Both the position numbers and the translations under genes were made by a program. Source: AP-15 sp035252905 (GTDB lineage: Bacteria > Pseudomonadota > Alphaproteobacteria > ATCC43930 > CGMCC-115725). From it: DNA of 64,000 bases. The stretch's first letter is position 1, and each line of letters begins with the position of its first letter. The notes under the pieces are model-generated. The model did no database searches, was not told the origin of the DNA, and saw only the letters and a list, made by a program, of their open reading frames with translations. Below are positions 26,770 through 34,752 of the stretch, one piece after another. The stretch is from contig DATFCQ010000051.1 in the NCBI GenBank assembly GCA_035252905.1, positions 3,557 to 67,556 on the forward strand, given 5' to 3'.

Positions 26770-28083
26770 TCATGCAGCCACCGGCTCCAACTCTCCCTCC
26801 AGCTCCTCGCGCTCTACCTTGTGATGGTTGACAAGGAGTGTACGGATTGTCAGCTCGGAGACTGCGAAGTGAGCGGCGGCCTCCTGCTGCGCTTCCATCG
26901 AATAGTCGCCCGCCAGCATTTCATCGACGGCTTCGAAGGGGGCGAGCAATTCCGCCGCAAAGGACCGCTGCATTTTTTGATGATAGGTATGAGCGCGCGT
27001 CGCCGGGTGCAGGCATCCCGGGATCGGCAGGATGATCCGATTGCCGAGCAGCCGCGCCAATTCGAAGCGTCGTCCAGTTTCCCATTTCGAGCGGAACACG
27101 ACGCGCCCCTCTGTCGGCCCTCGGTCGAGAGCGAATGAGATCTGCGGTCCGATGGTCCGGCCCGTCAAGGCCCGCGCCTGCACGCCGGCGAGCTTGGCCA
27201 AGGTATGGTTATCGATTTTCTTAGAGCCGAGCCGTTCCTGATCGCGAAGCGCCCGGGCCGCCAACGCACCGAGCCGCCAAGCCGGAACCTCCGCGGCTCG
27301 CGGCAGCTCGGGGTTTGGCTTGAACGCGACAACATCGCGCGGCGATGCGTCGAAGCCGCTCTCGGCGGCGACCCGAGCCAAGCTTTCGGCGGTCAGCAGC
27401 GAGCCGCCGCGAGCGTGATCGGCCGCGAGTTCTTCGACCGCTTGTTCGCCAAGCAAAGCAGTGTCCGCCACCAGACGCTCGAGCACTGTAGGCTCGGCCT
27501 CATCAGGGTCCTTGCCAGAGAGGGCTTCCAGTTTCCGGCGCTTGAACAGGTCACGGTCCGCGCGCTCGATCAGAACATCGCGCCAGATGCAGTCGAGATT
27601 GGTCTCACTGATGCCCTGATCCCGCAGCCGACCCAAAATGCGCGGGATAAAAGCGTCCAAGGCTGCCTCAAACTGTGTAGAGGGCAGGACGCACGGGGAC
27701 GCTCCAAGATACCGGAAAGGCTTTGCATTCGGCCGGACAGAGCGTTCGGCCAGCAAGGCTGTCCTCACCCCATCGGAAAAGATCGTCAGGTTCGGCCAGA
27801 CATAGCCCTCGCCGATTGCCGTCATCTTGTGGGCGCGCCACCATTCCGGGGCACTGGATTGGGGTTCGAAGCGCAGCCTCCACCAATTCCAGGCAAGCCA
27901 CTCGGCGGCGTGATAGCCTGAAACCAGAGGTCCTGGCCGATAAGCCGAGATGAAGAAATCCATGCCACTGGTCAACTCGACCTCGCCGGCGCGGATCGTG
28001 AACAGGCCGAAACAGGCGCATTCCTCGGGCGTCCCCTCATCCAGCCGCTCTGGCGCCAGCGCGATCTCTAGCCCTGCGGCCAT
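26770..28083 (-). CDS. uncharacterised protein with degenerate ImmA/IrrE-like C-terminal domain
   Basis: A 437-residue protein. The C-terminal third reads RRFELARLLGNRIILP, then SFAAELLAPFEAVDEML, then AAHFAVSELTIRTLL. This matches the ImmA/IrrE metallopeptidase layout (HExxH helix, FAaeLLmP, and a VS.. helix), but HExxH is replaced by ARLLGN and the third zinc ligand is also missing. It should be a non-catalytic sensor or binding domain. The N-terminal 300 residues, rich in Trp (AEWLAWNWWRLRF), match nothing I recognise. The start ATG 28083 follows GGAGGGCACG. It overlaps the upstream 146-residue gene by 16 bases, forming a two-gene unit. Function unknown. Confidence 0.75.
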   Translation of the reverse strand: MAAGLEIALAPERLDEGTPEECACFGLFTIRAGEVELTSGMDFFISAYRPGPLVSGYHAAEWLAWNWWRLRFEPQSSAPEWWRAHKMTAIGEGYVWPNLTIFSDGVRTALLAERSVRPNAKPFRYLGASPCVLPSTQFEAALDAFIPRILGRLRDQGISETNLDCIWRDVLIERADRDLFKRRKLEALSGKDPDEAEPTVLERLVADTALLGEQAVEELAADHARGGSLLTAESLARVAAESGFDASPRDVVAFKPNPELPRAAEVPAWRLGALAARALRDQERLGSKKIDNHTLAKLAGVQARALTGRTIGPQISFALDRGPTEGRVVFRSKWETGRRFELARLLGNRIILPIPGCLHPATRAHTYHQKMQRSFAAELLAPFEAVDEMLAGDYSMEAQQEAAAHFAVSELTIRTLLVNHHKVEREELEGELEPVAA

Positions 28084-28508
28084 CGTGCCCTCCATTCCCG
28101 GAGTATGTACCGACGCATTTCCGGCTCGTCTTCCCCAATCCGATAGCCGTGATACGATGTATCCGGGGGTTTGGCTTTGGCTTCGTAGACTTCCCCCTCG
28201 GCATCAACGGCCCATACGTATTTGGGCACCCCGCCGGACTCGAACCGGCTGACCATTCCCGCTGCGAGGCCTTTGCGGAACAGCATTACTGCGTCCGCAC
28301 GGAGCAGCGGGCGAAGCTCGTCGCAGAGCGATTTCGAAGGCCGCGGATTGATCGGCGGCACGAAGCCGTAGTCACCGGGGTAGAGTTTGTGAAGGCTGCT
28401 GCCGCCATAGCGCAAACGGACCGCCAGAGCCTGCAACTCCTCGGCCCCGACCGACTCTGCGGGAAGGACGCGGCGGTCCGGCCGGTTGCTCTGTCGCTTT
28501 CTCGTCAT
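28068..28508 (-). CDS. uncharacterised protein, partner of the ImmA/IrrE-like gene
   Basis: A 146-residue basic-to-neutral protein with the landmarks RYGGSSLHK, INPRPSKSLCD, GVPKYVWAVDAEGEVYEAK and YHGYRIGEDEPE. The order (GSS.HK, RP..S.CD, P.YVW..D..VYEA, Y.GY) is that of a small conserved family often found in variable regions; its activity is unknown to me. No membrane segment or signal is present. ATG 28508 is chosen; GTG 28526 would add six residues. Its stop lies inside the start region of the downstream gene, so the two are probably translationally coupled and work together. Confidence 0.7.
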   Translation of the reverse strand: MTRKRQSNRPDRRVLPAESVGAEELQALAVRLRYGGSSLHKLYPGDYGFVPPINPRPSKSLCDELRPLLRADAVMLFRKGLAAGMVSRFESGGVPKYVWAVDAEGEVYEAKAKPPDTSYHGYRIGEDEPEMRRYILREWRARWPQG

Positions 28509-28532
28509 GCCTGACGCGCGCCGCACCCAGCC

Positions 28533-29276
28533 CTATTGCGCGATATACCCGCCGTCGATGACCAGTTCGGCGCCGGTAACGAACGAGGCCTCGTCGGAGG
28601 CGAGGAACAACACGCCGTAGGCGACCTCGATCGGCTGGCCGATCCGGCGCAGCGGGGTCATTGCGATCTTCTCGTCGCGCTCGCCGGCATTGGTCGCGTT
28701 CAGCATCGGCGGCATGTAGCCGGGATGGACGGTGTTGACCCGCACGCCCATGGGGCCGTAGCGCACCGCCGCCGCCTTCGAATAGATCCGCACTGCACCC
28801 TTCGACGCGTGATAGGCCGGGTGGCCGCTGCCGCCGCCGACAAAGCCCATGATCGAGCTGATGTTGACGATCGAACCGCCTCCGGTCTTGGCCATCTGCT
28901 CGGCGGCGAGCTTGGTGCCGAGAAAGACGCTGGTCTGGTTGACCGCGATGATGCGGTCCCACCCTTCAAGGGCGTCGCGGTCGCCGACCGAGCTGCCGGA
29001 GATCCCGGCATTGTTGACGAGGATGTCGAGCCGGCCGTAGCGCGCCACCGTCGCCGCGATCAGGTCGCGCCACTCGGCCTCGCGCGTCACGTCGATCGTC
29101 GCGGCCTGGGCCTCGCCGCCGCCGGCGCGGATGTCGGCGGCGATCGCCTCGGCTTCTTTCGCCAGGATATCGGCGACGAAGAGCCTCGCGCCCTCCGCCG
29201 CGAACAGGCGCGCCTCGGCCTCCCCCATGCCGTGCGCCGCGCCGGTCACGATCGCCACCTTGTCCTTGAGCCGCAT
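28533..29276 (-). CDS. SDR family NAD(P)-dependent oxidoreductase
   Basis: A 247-residue classical short-chain dehydrogenase. The cofactor motif TGAAHGMG is at 11-18, NNAG at 88-91, and catalytic Ser140, Tyr155 and Lys159 lie in YHASK. Asp37 or thereabouts after the second strand (VADI) favours NAD. It oxidises or reduces a hydroxyl/keto group; the substrate is unknown. The start is ATG 29276 with a G-rich site upstream; the frame continues into non-coding DNA. It lies 24 bases before the two-gene unknown unit on the same strand. Confidence 0.92.
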   Translation of the reverse strand: MRLKDKVAIVTGAAHGMGEAEARLFAAEGARLFVADILAKEAEAIAADIRAGGGEAQAATIDVTREAEWRDLIAATVARYGRLDILVNNAGISGSSVGDRDALEGWDRIIAVNQTSVFLGTKLAAEQMAKTGGGSIVNISSIMGFVGGGSGHPAYHASKGAVRIYSKAAAVRYGPMGVRVNTVHPGYMPPMLNATNAGERDEKIAMTPLRRIGQPIEVAYGVLFLASDEASFVTGAELVIDGGYIAQ

Positions 29277-29390
29277 AAGGACCCCCGTTTTGCTGTAGGC
29301 GGACATCGCCGGCGCTTGTGTTGCGACCGGCGATGATCCGAGAATACCGGCTGCCGACCGGCCGTGCCAGACAGACCGGGCCGGCGCGGC

Positions 29391-29430
29391 GCGGATTGCG
29401 GAGAGCAAGAGCGGATTGCGGAGAGCAAGA
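29391..29430. repeat. perfect 20-bp tandem duplication
   Basis: Two exact adjacent copies of GCGGATTGCGGAGAGCAAGA. Each carries a ribosome-binding-like GGAGAG. They lie immediately before the ATG of the truncated SDR remnant. Confidence 0.85.
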
Positions 29431-29431
29431 G

Positions 29432-29493
29432 ATGAATGGGACCGGCCAGGCGGCGATCGTGACCGGGGCCTCGCGCGGCATCGGGCGGGCACT
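29432..29493 (+). pseudogene. 5' fragment of a second SDR gene
   Basis: ATG 29432, with GGAGAG 8 bases upstream, opens MNGTGQAAIVTGASRGIGRA, an intact N-terminal Rossmann motif of a short-chain dehydrogenase. After about 20 codons the sequence turns into a GC-rich inverted repeat and then the next gene. The rest of the SDR is missing, so this is a truncated remnant, not the start of the SDR at 28,533, which is on the other strand. Confidence 0.65.
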
Positions 29494-29495
29494 TC

Positions 29496-29541
29496 GGACC
29501 GCGGGCGTCCCGCCCGCATGCGGCCGAGACGGCCGCGGTCC
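29496..29541. repeat. inverted repeat inside the SDR remnant
   Basis: GGACCGCGGGCGTC and GACGGCCGCGGTCC are near-perfect inverted arms around an 18-base loop. It abuts the point where the SDR reading frame loses similarity. It probably belongs to a dispersed palindromic family and may mark the deletion or insertion junction. Confidence 0.7.
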
Positions 29542-29625
29542 CAGGGGTGCGGGGTCGGCCGGACGACCGCCTTCAAACCGATGCACAATTTGCTTTAGAA
29601 GGCTGCAGGGCTGGGGAGATCGCCG

Positions 29626-29808
29626 ATGACCCGACAGGAACTCGACCTGATATTGACGCGGCTCGGACTGGCCGTGCCGGAACGCGAGCGGGACGAGATC
29701 GCCGCCGCCGCGCATCTGATCGACGAGATGAATGCGCGGCTGCGCCCGCCCGGCGGGCGCGACGTCGCCGCCGAGCCGGCGCATGTCGTCCGCTTTCCGG
29801 AGGGCTGA
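29626..29808 (+). CDS. AtzG-like (GatC-fold) small subunit, copy 2
   Basis: A 60-residue protein starting MTRQELDLILTRLGL, with helix PERERDEIAAAAHLIDEM and tail AHVVRFPEG. This is a GatC/AtzG-like shape, in which the tail would wrap the amidase. It sits 3 bases before the amidase start and has GGGGAG upstream of its ATG. It is very diverged from copy 1 at 23,184 but has the same position and length. Role inferred from context: stabilising subunit of the following amidase. Confidence 0.72.
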   Translation: MTRQELDLILTRLGLAVPERERDEIAAAAHLIDEMNARLRPPGGRDVAAEPAHVVRFPEG

Positions 29809-29811
29809 ACC

Positions 29812-31200
29812 ATGGTCGCGGATTTCCTGACCATCGCCGAGGCGGCGCGGCTGATCGAGCGGCGCGAAGTGTCGCCGGTCGAACTGGTCGACAGCCGACT
29901 TGCCCGCATCGAGCGGCTCGACAACCGGCTCCACAGCTTCATCCACGTGTTGGCCGAGGAGGCCCGCGCCGAGGCGCGCGCGGCCGAGGCCGAGATCGCC
30001 GCCGGGCGCCGGCGCGGGCCCCTGCACGGCATTCCGATCGGTCTCAAGGACATCTACGAAACCAAGGGCGTCGCCACGACCGGCCACTCCAAGGTCATGC
30101 AGGACCATGTGCCGCAGGCCGACGCCTTTTCGGTCGCCCGGCTCCGGGCGGCCGGCGCGATCGTGCTCGGCAAACTGGCGACGCACGAATTCGCGTTCGG
30201 CGGCCCGAGCTTCGATCTGCCCTGGCCGCCGGCGCGCAACCCGTGGGACACGGACCGCTTCACCGGCGGCTCGTCGAGCGGCACCGGCGCCGCGGTGGCG
30301 GCGGGATTGGTGCTCGGCGGCACCGGCAGCGACACCGGCGGCTCGATCCGCGGGCCCGCCGCCTATTGCGGGATCGCCGGGATCAAGCCGACCTACGGCC
30401 TGATCAGCCGCCGGGGCATCCTGCCCTTGTCCTTTGCACTCGACCATGCCGGTCCGATGGCCTGGACCGCCGAGGATTGCGCGCTCCTGTTGCAGGCGAT
30501 GGCCGGCCACGACCCGGCCGACCCGGCGAGCGCGAACCGCCCGATCCCCGACTACCGGGCGGCGCTCGACCGCGGGGCCAGGGGTCTGCGCATCGGGCTC
30601 GTCCGCCATTTCTACGAGCGCGATAACGAGGCCAACACCGCAACACGACAGGCGATCGCGGCGGCGGCGGAGACCCTGCAGGGGCTCGGCTGCACCGTGC
30701 GCGAAGTGACCCTGTCGCCGCTCGCCGATTGGGCGGCCTGCGGGGTCGCGATCATGCTCGTCGAGGCCTATGCGATCCACGAAGCCAATCTGCGCCGCCG
30801 CTTCACCGATTACGGCGAGGCGTTCCGCGACCGCATGGCCTTGGCTGGACTGATCACCGGCGCCGACTACGTGCAAGCGGTGCGGCGCCGGCGCGAACTG
30901 GTCGACGAACTCGACCGGGCGATGGCCGATCTCGACCTGGTGATGACCGCCGCCGCGCCGAGCGAGGCGCCGCGGATCGACGCGGTGGGCAAGTTCTCGA
31001 CCTTCGAGCGGCCCTTGTTGACGATGCCGTTCAACGTCACCGGCAGCCCGGCGATGGCGATGTGCTGCGGCTTTACCGAGGCCGGCCTGCCGTTGTCGTT
31101 CCAGATCGTCGGCAAGCGTTTTGACGACGCGACCGTATTGCGCCTCGCGCACGCCTACGAGCAGGCGACCCCGTGGCGCGCCCGGCGGCCGCAGCTTTGA
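29812..31200 (+). CDS. amidase (amidase-signature family), copy 2
   Basis: A 462-residue amidase-signature enzyme with Lys79 (IGLKDI), Ser154 region (GGSSSGTGAA) and Ser178 (SDTGGSIRGPAAYC) forming the Ser-cisSer-Lys triad. The ATG follows GGAGGG. It is the paralogue of the amidase at 23,363, sharing long identical stretches around GPSFDLPWPPARNPW. With the upstream AtzG-like gene and the downstream Fe-S protein it forms a plus-strand operon. The substrate is probably a small N-carboxy or carbamoyl compound (inference from AtzE-like context). Confidence 0.93.
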   Translation: MVADFLTIAEAARLIERREVSPVELVDSRLARIERLDNRLHSFIHVLAEEARAEARAAEAEIAAGRRRGPLHGIPIGLKDIYETKGVATTGHSKVMQDHVPQADAFSVARLRAAGAIVLGKLATHEFAFGGPSFDLPWPPARNPWDTDRFTGGSSSGTGAAVAAGLVLGGTGSDTGGSIRGPAAYCGIAGIKPTYGLISRRGILPLSFALDHAGPMAWTAEDCALLLQAMAGHDPADPASANRPIPDYRAALDRGARGLRIGLVRHFYERDNEANTATRQAIAAAAETLQGLGCTVREVTLSPLADWAACGVAIMLVEAYAIHEANLRRRFTDYGEAFRDRMALAGLITGADYVQAVRRRRELVDELDRAMADLDLVMTAAAPSEAPRIDAVGKFSTFERPLLTMPFNVTGSPAMAMCCGFTEAGLPLSFQIVGKRFDDATVLRLAHAYEQATPWRARRPQL

Positions 31201-31233
31201 ACCGGCCAGGAGAAGCCCCCAGGAGGAGATTCA

Positions 31234-32592
31234 ATGGCGACGGAACCCGCTGCCCTGTCCTTTGTCGACGCCCTGCACGGACGGGTCGCCGACATCCTCG
31301 ACGCCTGCACGCGCTGCGGCAAATGCGTCGCCGCCTGCCCGATGGTCGAACCGGCGGGGATCGATCTCGGCAGCGGCGCGGAGCAGGCGCCGGCTGTCGT
31401 CGGCGGCATCCTCGATCTGCTGGCGGGCGGCGAAGGGACCGCCGAGGCCAAGACCTGGGCGCGGGTCTGCACCAACAGCGGCAAATGCATCCCGGCCTGC
31501 GACTATGGGATCAACCCGCGCTTCATGGTCAACATGGCGCGGATCGCGTCAAAGGCAAAGCGCGGCGACGCCGAGACCCGGCGCGCGGCGCACCAGTACT
31601 TCACGACGATGAGCCGCAGCACGCGCGTGATCTCGCGCTTGCAGCTCGCGCCCGAGGTGACGGCGCGCATCAACCCGCCCCTGCGCGCCGCCGGCGAATA
31701 TGACGGCCCGCCCGACATCGTCTTCTATACCGGTTGCAACGTGATCAAGACGCCGCACATCGCGCTGCTCGTTCTCGAAGTCCTGGATGCGCTCGGAATC
31801 TCCTATGAGGTCATGGGCGGCACCGCGACCTGCTGCGGCATCCAGCATTTCAAGCAGGGCGACGCCAAGACCGCCGGCCGCATTGCCTACAACACGATCG
31901 AGCGGCTGTCCCGGCCGGGCGCCGCGCGCGTCATTTCCTGGTGCCCGAGCTGCCAGATCCAGATCGGCGAGGTGGCCCTGCCGGCCTACCGGGACTCGTT
32001 CGGCACAATGCCGTTCGACCTGAACCCGATCGCCGAGTTCTTTGCCGAGCGGCTCGACGATCTGCGGCGCCTGTTTGTCCACCGGGTCGAAAAGCGCGTC
32101 GCTTTGCAGGAGCGCTCCGCCCTTCCCGGCGTCATGGAGGCGGTCAAAAAGGTATTGCGCGCCATTCCCGGTCTCGAAGTCATCGAACTCGATGTGCCGA
32201 TCGTCAGCACCCAGGCCAGCCACCTCTCGGTGCTGCCCAAATTCAAGGCCGAATTGCGCAAGCGCGAGTTCCGCGCCGCCGCGGCGGCCGGGGTGACGAC
32301 CTTTGCCTCGATCTTTCACGGCTGTCACCGCGAACTGGTCAAGTTCCAGCCGCAGGTGTCGTTCGAACTGTTGAACTTCATGGAACTGATCGGGGAGGCA
32401 ATGGGCATCTGCATTCCCGATCTCTACAAGCGCCTCAGCCTGATCGGCGACGTCGATCAGATCATCGCCGACAGCGCCGACCTGATCGCCGCCCACCGGC
32501 TCGATCTCGACACCGTGCGCGACGTGCTCGCCGACGACATCTACGGCGGCGGCGCCTCCGTCCCGGCGCAGCCGCCGGCAGCGGCGCGCTAA
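31234..32592 (+). CDS. (Fe-S)-binding protein, HdrB/HdrD/GlpC-like
   Basis: A 452-residue redox protein. The N-terminal ferredoxin part has CTRCGKCVAACP (Cys25, 28, 31, 35), a complete 4Fe-4S site. The second site CTNSGKCIPACD has Cys79, Cys85 and Cys89, but Ser82 where the fourth Cys is expected. Two CCG domains follow: TGCN...ATCCGIQHF with WCPSC, and a second with only FHGCH. Such proteins pass electrons to heterodisulfide-reductase-like or FAD dehydrogenase partners. A perfect AGGAGGAG ribosome site precedes ATG 31234. It follows the amidase by 33 bases. The partner flavoprotein is not in the window. Confidence 0.87.
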   Translation: MATEPAALSFVDALHGRVADILDACTRCGKCVAACPMVEPAGIDLGSGAEQAPAVVGGILDLLAGGEGTAEAKTWARVCTNSGKCIPACDYGINPRFMVNMARIASKAKRGDAETRRAAHQYFTTMSRSTRVISRLQLAPEVTARINPPLRAAGEYDGPPDIVFYTGCNVIKTPHIALLVLEVLDALGISYEVMGGTATCCGIQHFKQGDAKTAGRIAYNTIERLSRPGAARVISWCPSCQIQIGEVALPAYRDSFGTMPFDLNPIAEFFAERLDDLRRLFVHRVEKRVALQERSALPGVMEAVKKVLRAIPGLEVIELDVPIVSTQASHLSVLPKFKAELRKREFRAAAAAGVTTFASIFHGCHRELVKFQPQVSFELLNFMELIGEAMGICIPDLYKRLSLIGDVDQIIADSADLIAAHRLDLDTVRDVLADDIYGGGASVPAQPPAAAR

Positions 32593-32594
32593 GC

Positions 32595-32672
32595 GGCGGA
32601 ATGCCCCCGGCTTTCGCCGGGGTTTTCCGCCCTACGGTTCGTGTAGGGCGGAAAAGCGCAGCGCATTCCGCC
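32595..32672. repeat. REP-doublet-like intergenic element, copy 6 (variant)
   Basis: Arms GGCGGAATG...TTTTCCGCCCTAC and GTAGGGCGGAAAAGCGCAGC (continuing GCATTCCGCC). The left arm carries a different inner hairpin, CCCCCGGCTTTCGCCGGGG, in place of the usual GCGCTGCGC. It lies between convergent genes. Confidence 0.8.
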
Positions 32673-32678
32673 GCTTTC

Positions 32679-33140
32679 CTAAAGGCCGAGTTCGCTGAGA
32701 CCCGGATGATCCTGAGGCCGCGGGCCGAGAGGCCAGTGGAACAGCCGGTCGGCGGCGGCGATCGGGATGTCGTTGATGCTGGCCTCGCGCCGCCGCATCA
32801 GGCCCGCGGCGTCGAACTCCCATTGCTCGTTGCCGTGGGCGCGGTACCAATGGCCTGAATCATCGTGCCATTCATATTGGAAGCGCACGGCAATGCGGTC
32901 CCCGGTAAAGGCCCACACTTCCTTGATCAGCCGATAATCCAGTTCGCGCGCCCATTTGCGGCGCAGAAATTCGATGATCGCCGCCCGCCCCTCAAAGAAT
33001 TCGGCGCGGTTGCGCCACCGGCTGTCCTCGCTATAGGCGAGGGCCACGCGTTCCGGCTCGCGCGTGTTCCAGGCGTCCTCCGCCATGCGCACCTTCTGCA
33101 CGGCGGCCTCCAGGGTGAACGGCGGCAGAGGGGGAGCCAT
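32679..33140 (-). CDS. DUF1348 (NTF2-like) family protein
   Basis: A 153-residue NTF2-fold protein with the family features AEDAWNTREPERVALAY, DSRWRNRAEFF, YRLIKEVWAF and RFQYEWHDDSGHW. The conical fold usually binds a small ligand; the activity is unknown. The length is normal for DUF1348. The ATG follows GAGAGGAC. It is the last gene of the six-gene minus-strand operon starting at 38,195. Confidence 0.9.
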   Translation of the reverse strand: MAPPLPPFTLEAAVQKVRMAEDAWNTREPERVALAYSEDSRWRNRAEFFEGRAAIIEFLRRKWARELDYRLIKEVWAFTGDRIAVRFQYEWHDDSGHWYRAHGNEQWEFDAAGLMRRREASINDIPIAAADRLFHWPLGPRPQDHPGLSELGL

Positions 33141-33178
33141 CGAGTGTCCTCTCTCGTTCGGAAATGCGGGCGGGCCGG

Positions 33179-33712
33179 TCACTTGACCAGATCGAGCACC
33201 CGCCGCAGCCGGGGATCCTCGGCCGTCCCCAGCCATTCGAAGGCGACCATCTCGGTGGTCACGACCTCCGCCCCGTTCCGCTCCATGCGCCGGATCGCCG
33301 TCTCCTTGCTCTCCGGGCGGCGCGAGCCCAGCGCATCGCGCACGATATGGACCTGCCGGCCCGCTTGCAGGAGGCCCAGCACGGTCTGCAATACGCAGAC
33401 ATGCGCCTCGCATCCCGCAACGACGAGGTCGCGCCGGTCCGGCAATGCTGCGAGAAAGCCGGGCATACGGCAGGCGTCGAACGTCATCTTGTGGGCGAGC
33501 CGGCCGGAAGCGCCGCGCAGTTCGGGCAATGTGGGGCCGAGGCCCTTCGCATTCTGCTCGGTGAACAGGATCGGCACATCGAGCATTTCCGCGGCGTCGA
33601 TCAGGATGCGCGCATTGGCGACGACCGTTTCCCGGTCATGGATCGCGGGCATCAGTTTCGACTGGAAATCCACGACCAACAGGGCCGAAGTCTCGCGATC
33701 GATCGTCGGCAT
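33179..33712 (-). CDS. isochorismatase-family cysteine hydrolase
   Basis: A 177-residue protein with the Asp-Lys-Cys triad Asp15 (VVDFQ), Lys75 (AHKMTFDA) and Cys106 (CEAHVCVLQT). The cis-peptide VAGCEAHVC is typical of the nicotinamidase/isochorismatase hydrolases. These enzymes cleave amides or vinyl ethers of small organic acids. It is cytosolic. It is the fifth gene of the operon with a decarboxylase, quinone oxidoreductase, CoA ligase and class II aldolase-type enzyme, suggesting removal of an amide or imine group from the pathway substrate (inference). Confidence 0.92.
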   Translation of the reverse strand: MPTIDRETSALLVVDFQSKLMPAIHDRETVVANARILIDAAEMLDVPILFTEQNAKGLGPTLPELRGASGRLAHKMTFDACRMPGFLAALPDRRDLVVAGCEAHVCVLQTVLGLLQAGRQVHIVRDALGSRRPESKETAIRRMERNGAEVVTTEMVAFEWLGTAEDPRLRRVLDLVK

Positions 33713-33745
33713 GGGTCCTGACCTTTCTTGAACGGGCGCGGCCGC

Positions 33746-34735
33746 TCACACCTTCGACAATGACAACGTCGACGGTGCGAACAAGTCCTCGACGGCCAGT
33801 TGCCGCGGGGTAATGCCCTGCTCGAAGGCATAGCGGGTGATCGCCGCCAGTTCGCGCCGGTTGGCGTCGACGCCGTAGGACCAGAAATCCTCGCCCATCA
33901 GCGCCCGGGCGCGCTGGAATTCCTCGACCGGCCAGGGCAGCGTGGTGAACAGATGGCCGATCGTTTCCAATTGGCGGTAGCAGAGTTCCTTGGCCTTCAG
34001 ATAGGCGACATAGGTATTGACCGGCAGCCAGGGGTGCCGTTCGACCAGTGAGCGGCGGATGCCGACGATATGCATGATCGGAAACATCCGGGTCTCTTTG
34101 AAATAGGCCTCCTCGACCGCGCGGTAGTCCGGAAACAATCGCCGCACCGACGGGTTGCGGCCAAAACAGGACGGGGCCAGCGCGGAAATCAGCGCGTCGA
34201 TGCGGCCGCCGTCGAGGTGGTCCGACAAGGTCTCGGTATTTGGGATCGGCTGCACGTCGATGTCCGCCGGCAGGTCGAGCCGCACCCGGTTCTCGCGTCC
34301 CGGCTGTTCGAGCCCGCCGCTGCGCCATCTGACCTCGGCGGCGCGAACGCCGAACTGGTCCTGCAGGATGCCGCGGATCCACACCGCCGCGGTCATCGGG
34401 TATTCCGGCACGCCGATCACCTTGCCGCGCAGATCCTGCGGCCGCTCGATGCCGCGATCGCTGCGAATATAGATCGAGGAGTGACGGAACAGACGCGACG
34501 GGAATACCGGGATGGCGACGTAGGGGCAGGTTCCCCGGGCGAGCAGCGCCATCGTGTTGGACAGGGACAATTCGGTGATGTCGAATTCCTGATAGCGAAA
34601 GGCGCGGTGAAACGCCTCCTCGGGCGACATCGCGCAGCAGATCGTCTCGCAGCCGGCGATCGGCACGGTGCCGTCGAACAAGGCGCGGGTGCGGTCGTAA
34701 TCGACCCCCGCGACGCTGACCGTCAATTTCGCCAT
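33746..34735 (-). CDS. 4,5-dihydroxyphthalate decarboxylase-like protein
   Basis: A 329-residue protein with a periplasmic-binding-protein fold but no signal peptide. This is typical of the Pht5 group, where the fold has become a cytosolic decarboxylase. Landmarks are FDITELSLSNTMALLARG, GVPEYPMTAAVWIRG and FPDYRAVEEAYFKETRMFPIMH (given in part). Family members decarboxylate 4,5-dihydroxyphthalate to protocatechuate; related ABC-binding proteins would carry a signal peptide. ATG 34735 follows GGAGAGGCG. In the operon it lies between a quinone oxidoreductase and an isochorismatase-like hydrolase. Confidence 0.82.
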   Translation of the reverse strand: MAKLTVSVAGVDYDRTRALFDGTVPIAGCETICCAMSPEEAFHRAFRYQEFDITELSLSNTMALLARGTCPYVAIPVFPSRLFRHSSIYIRSDRGIERPQDLRGKVIGVPEYPMTAAVWIRGILQDQFGVRAAEVRWRSGGLEQPGRENRVRLDLPADIDVQPIPNTETLSDHLDGGRIDALISALAPSCFGRNPSVRRLFPDYRAVEEAYFKETRMFPIMHIVGIRRSLVERHPWLPVNTYVAYLKAKELCYRQLETIGHLFTTLPWPVEEFQRARALMGEDFWSYGVDANRRELAAITRYAFEQGITPRQLAVEDLFAPSTLSLSKV

Positions 34736-34752
34736 GGGTTCGCCTCTCCAAT

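Noticed and set aside
29391..29430. Short tandem repeat as a CRISPR array
   Set aside because: Only two directly adjacent 20-bp copies without spacers and no cas genes in the window.
33746..34735. ABC-transporter substrate-binding protein
   Set aside because: The fold fits, but there is no signal peptide and no permease or ATPase gene nearby; the catabolic operon context favours the cytosolic decarboxylase group.
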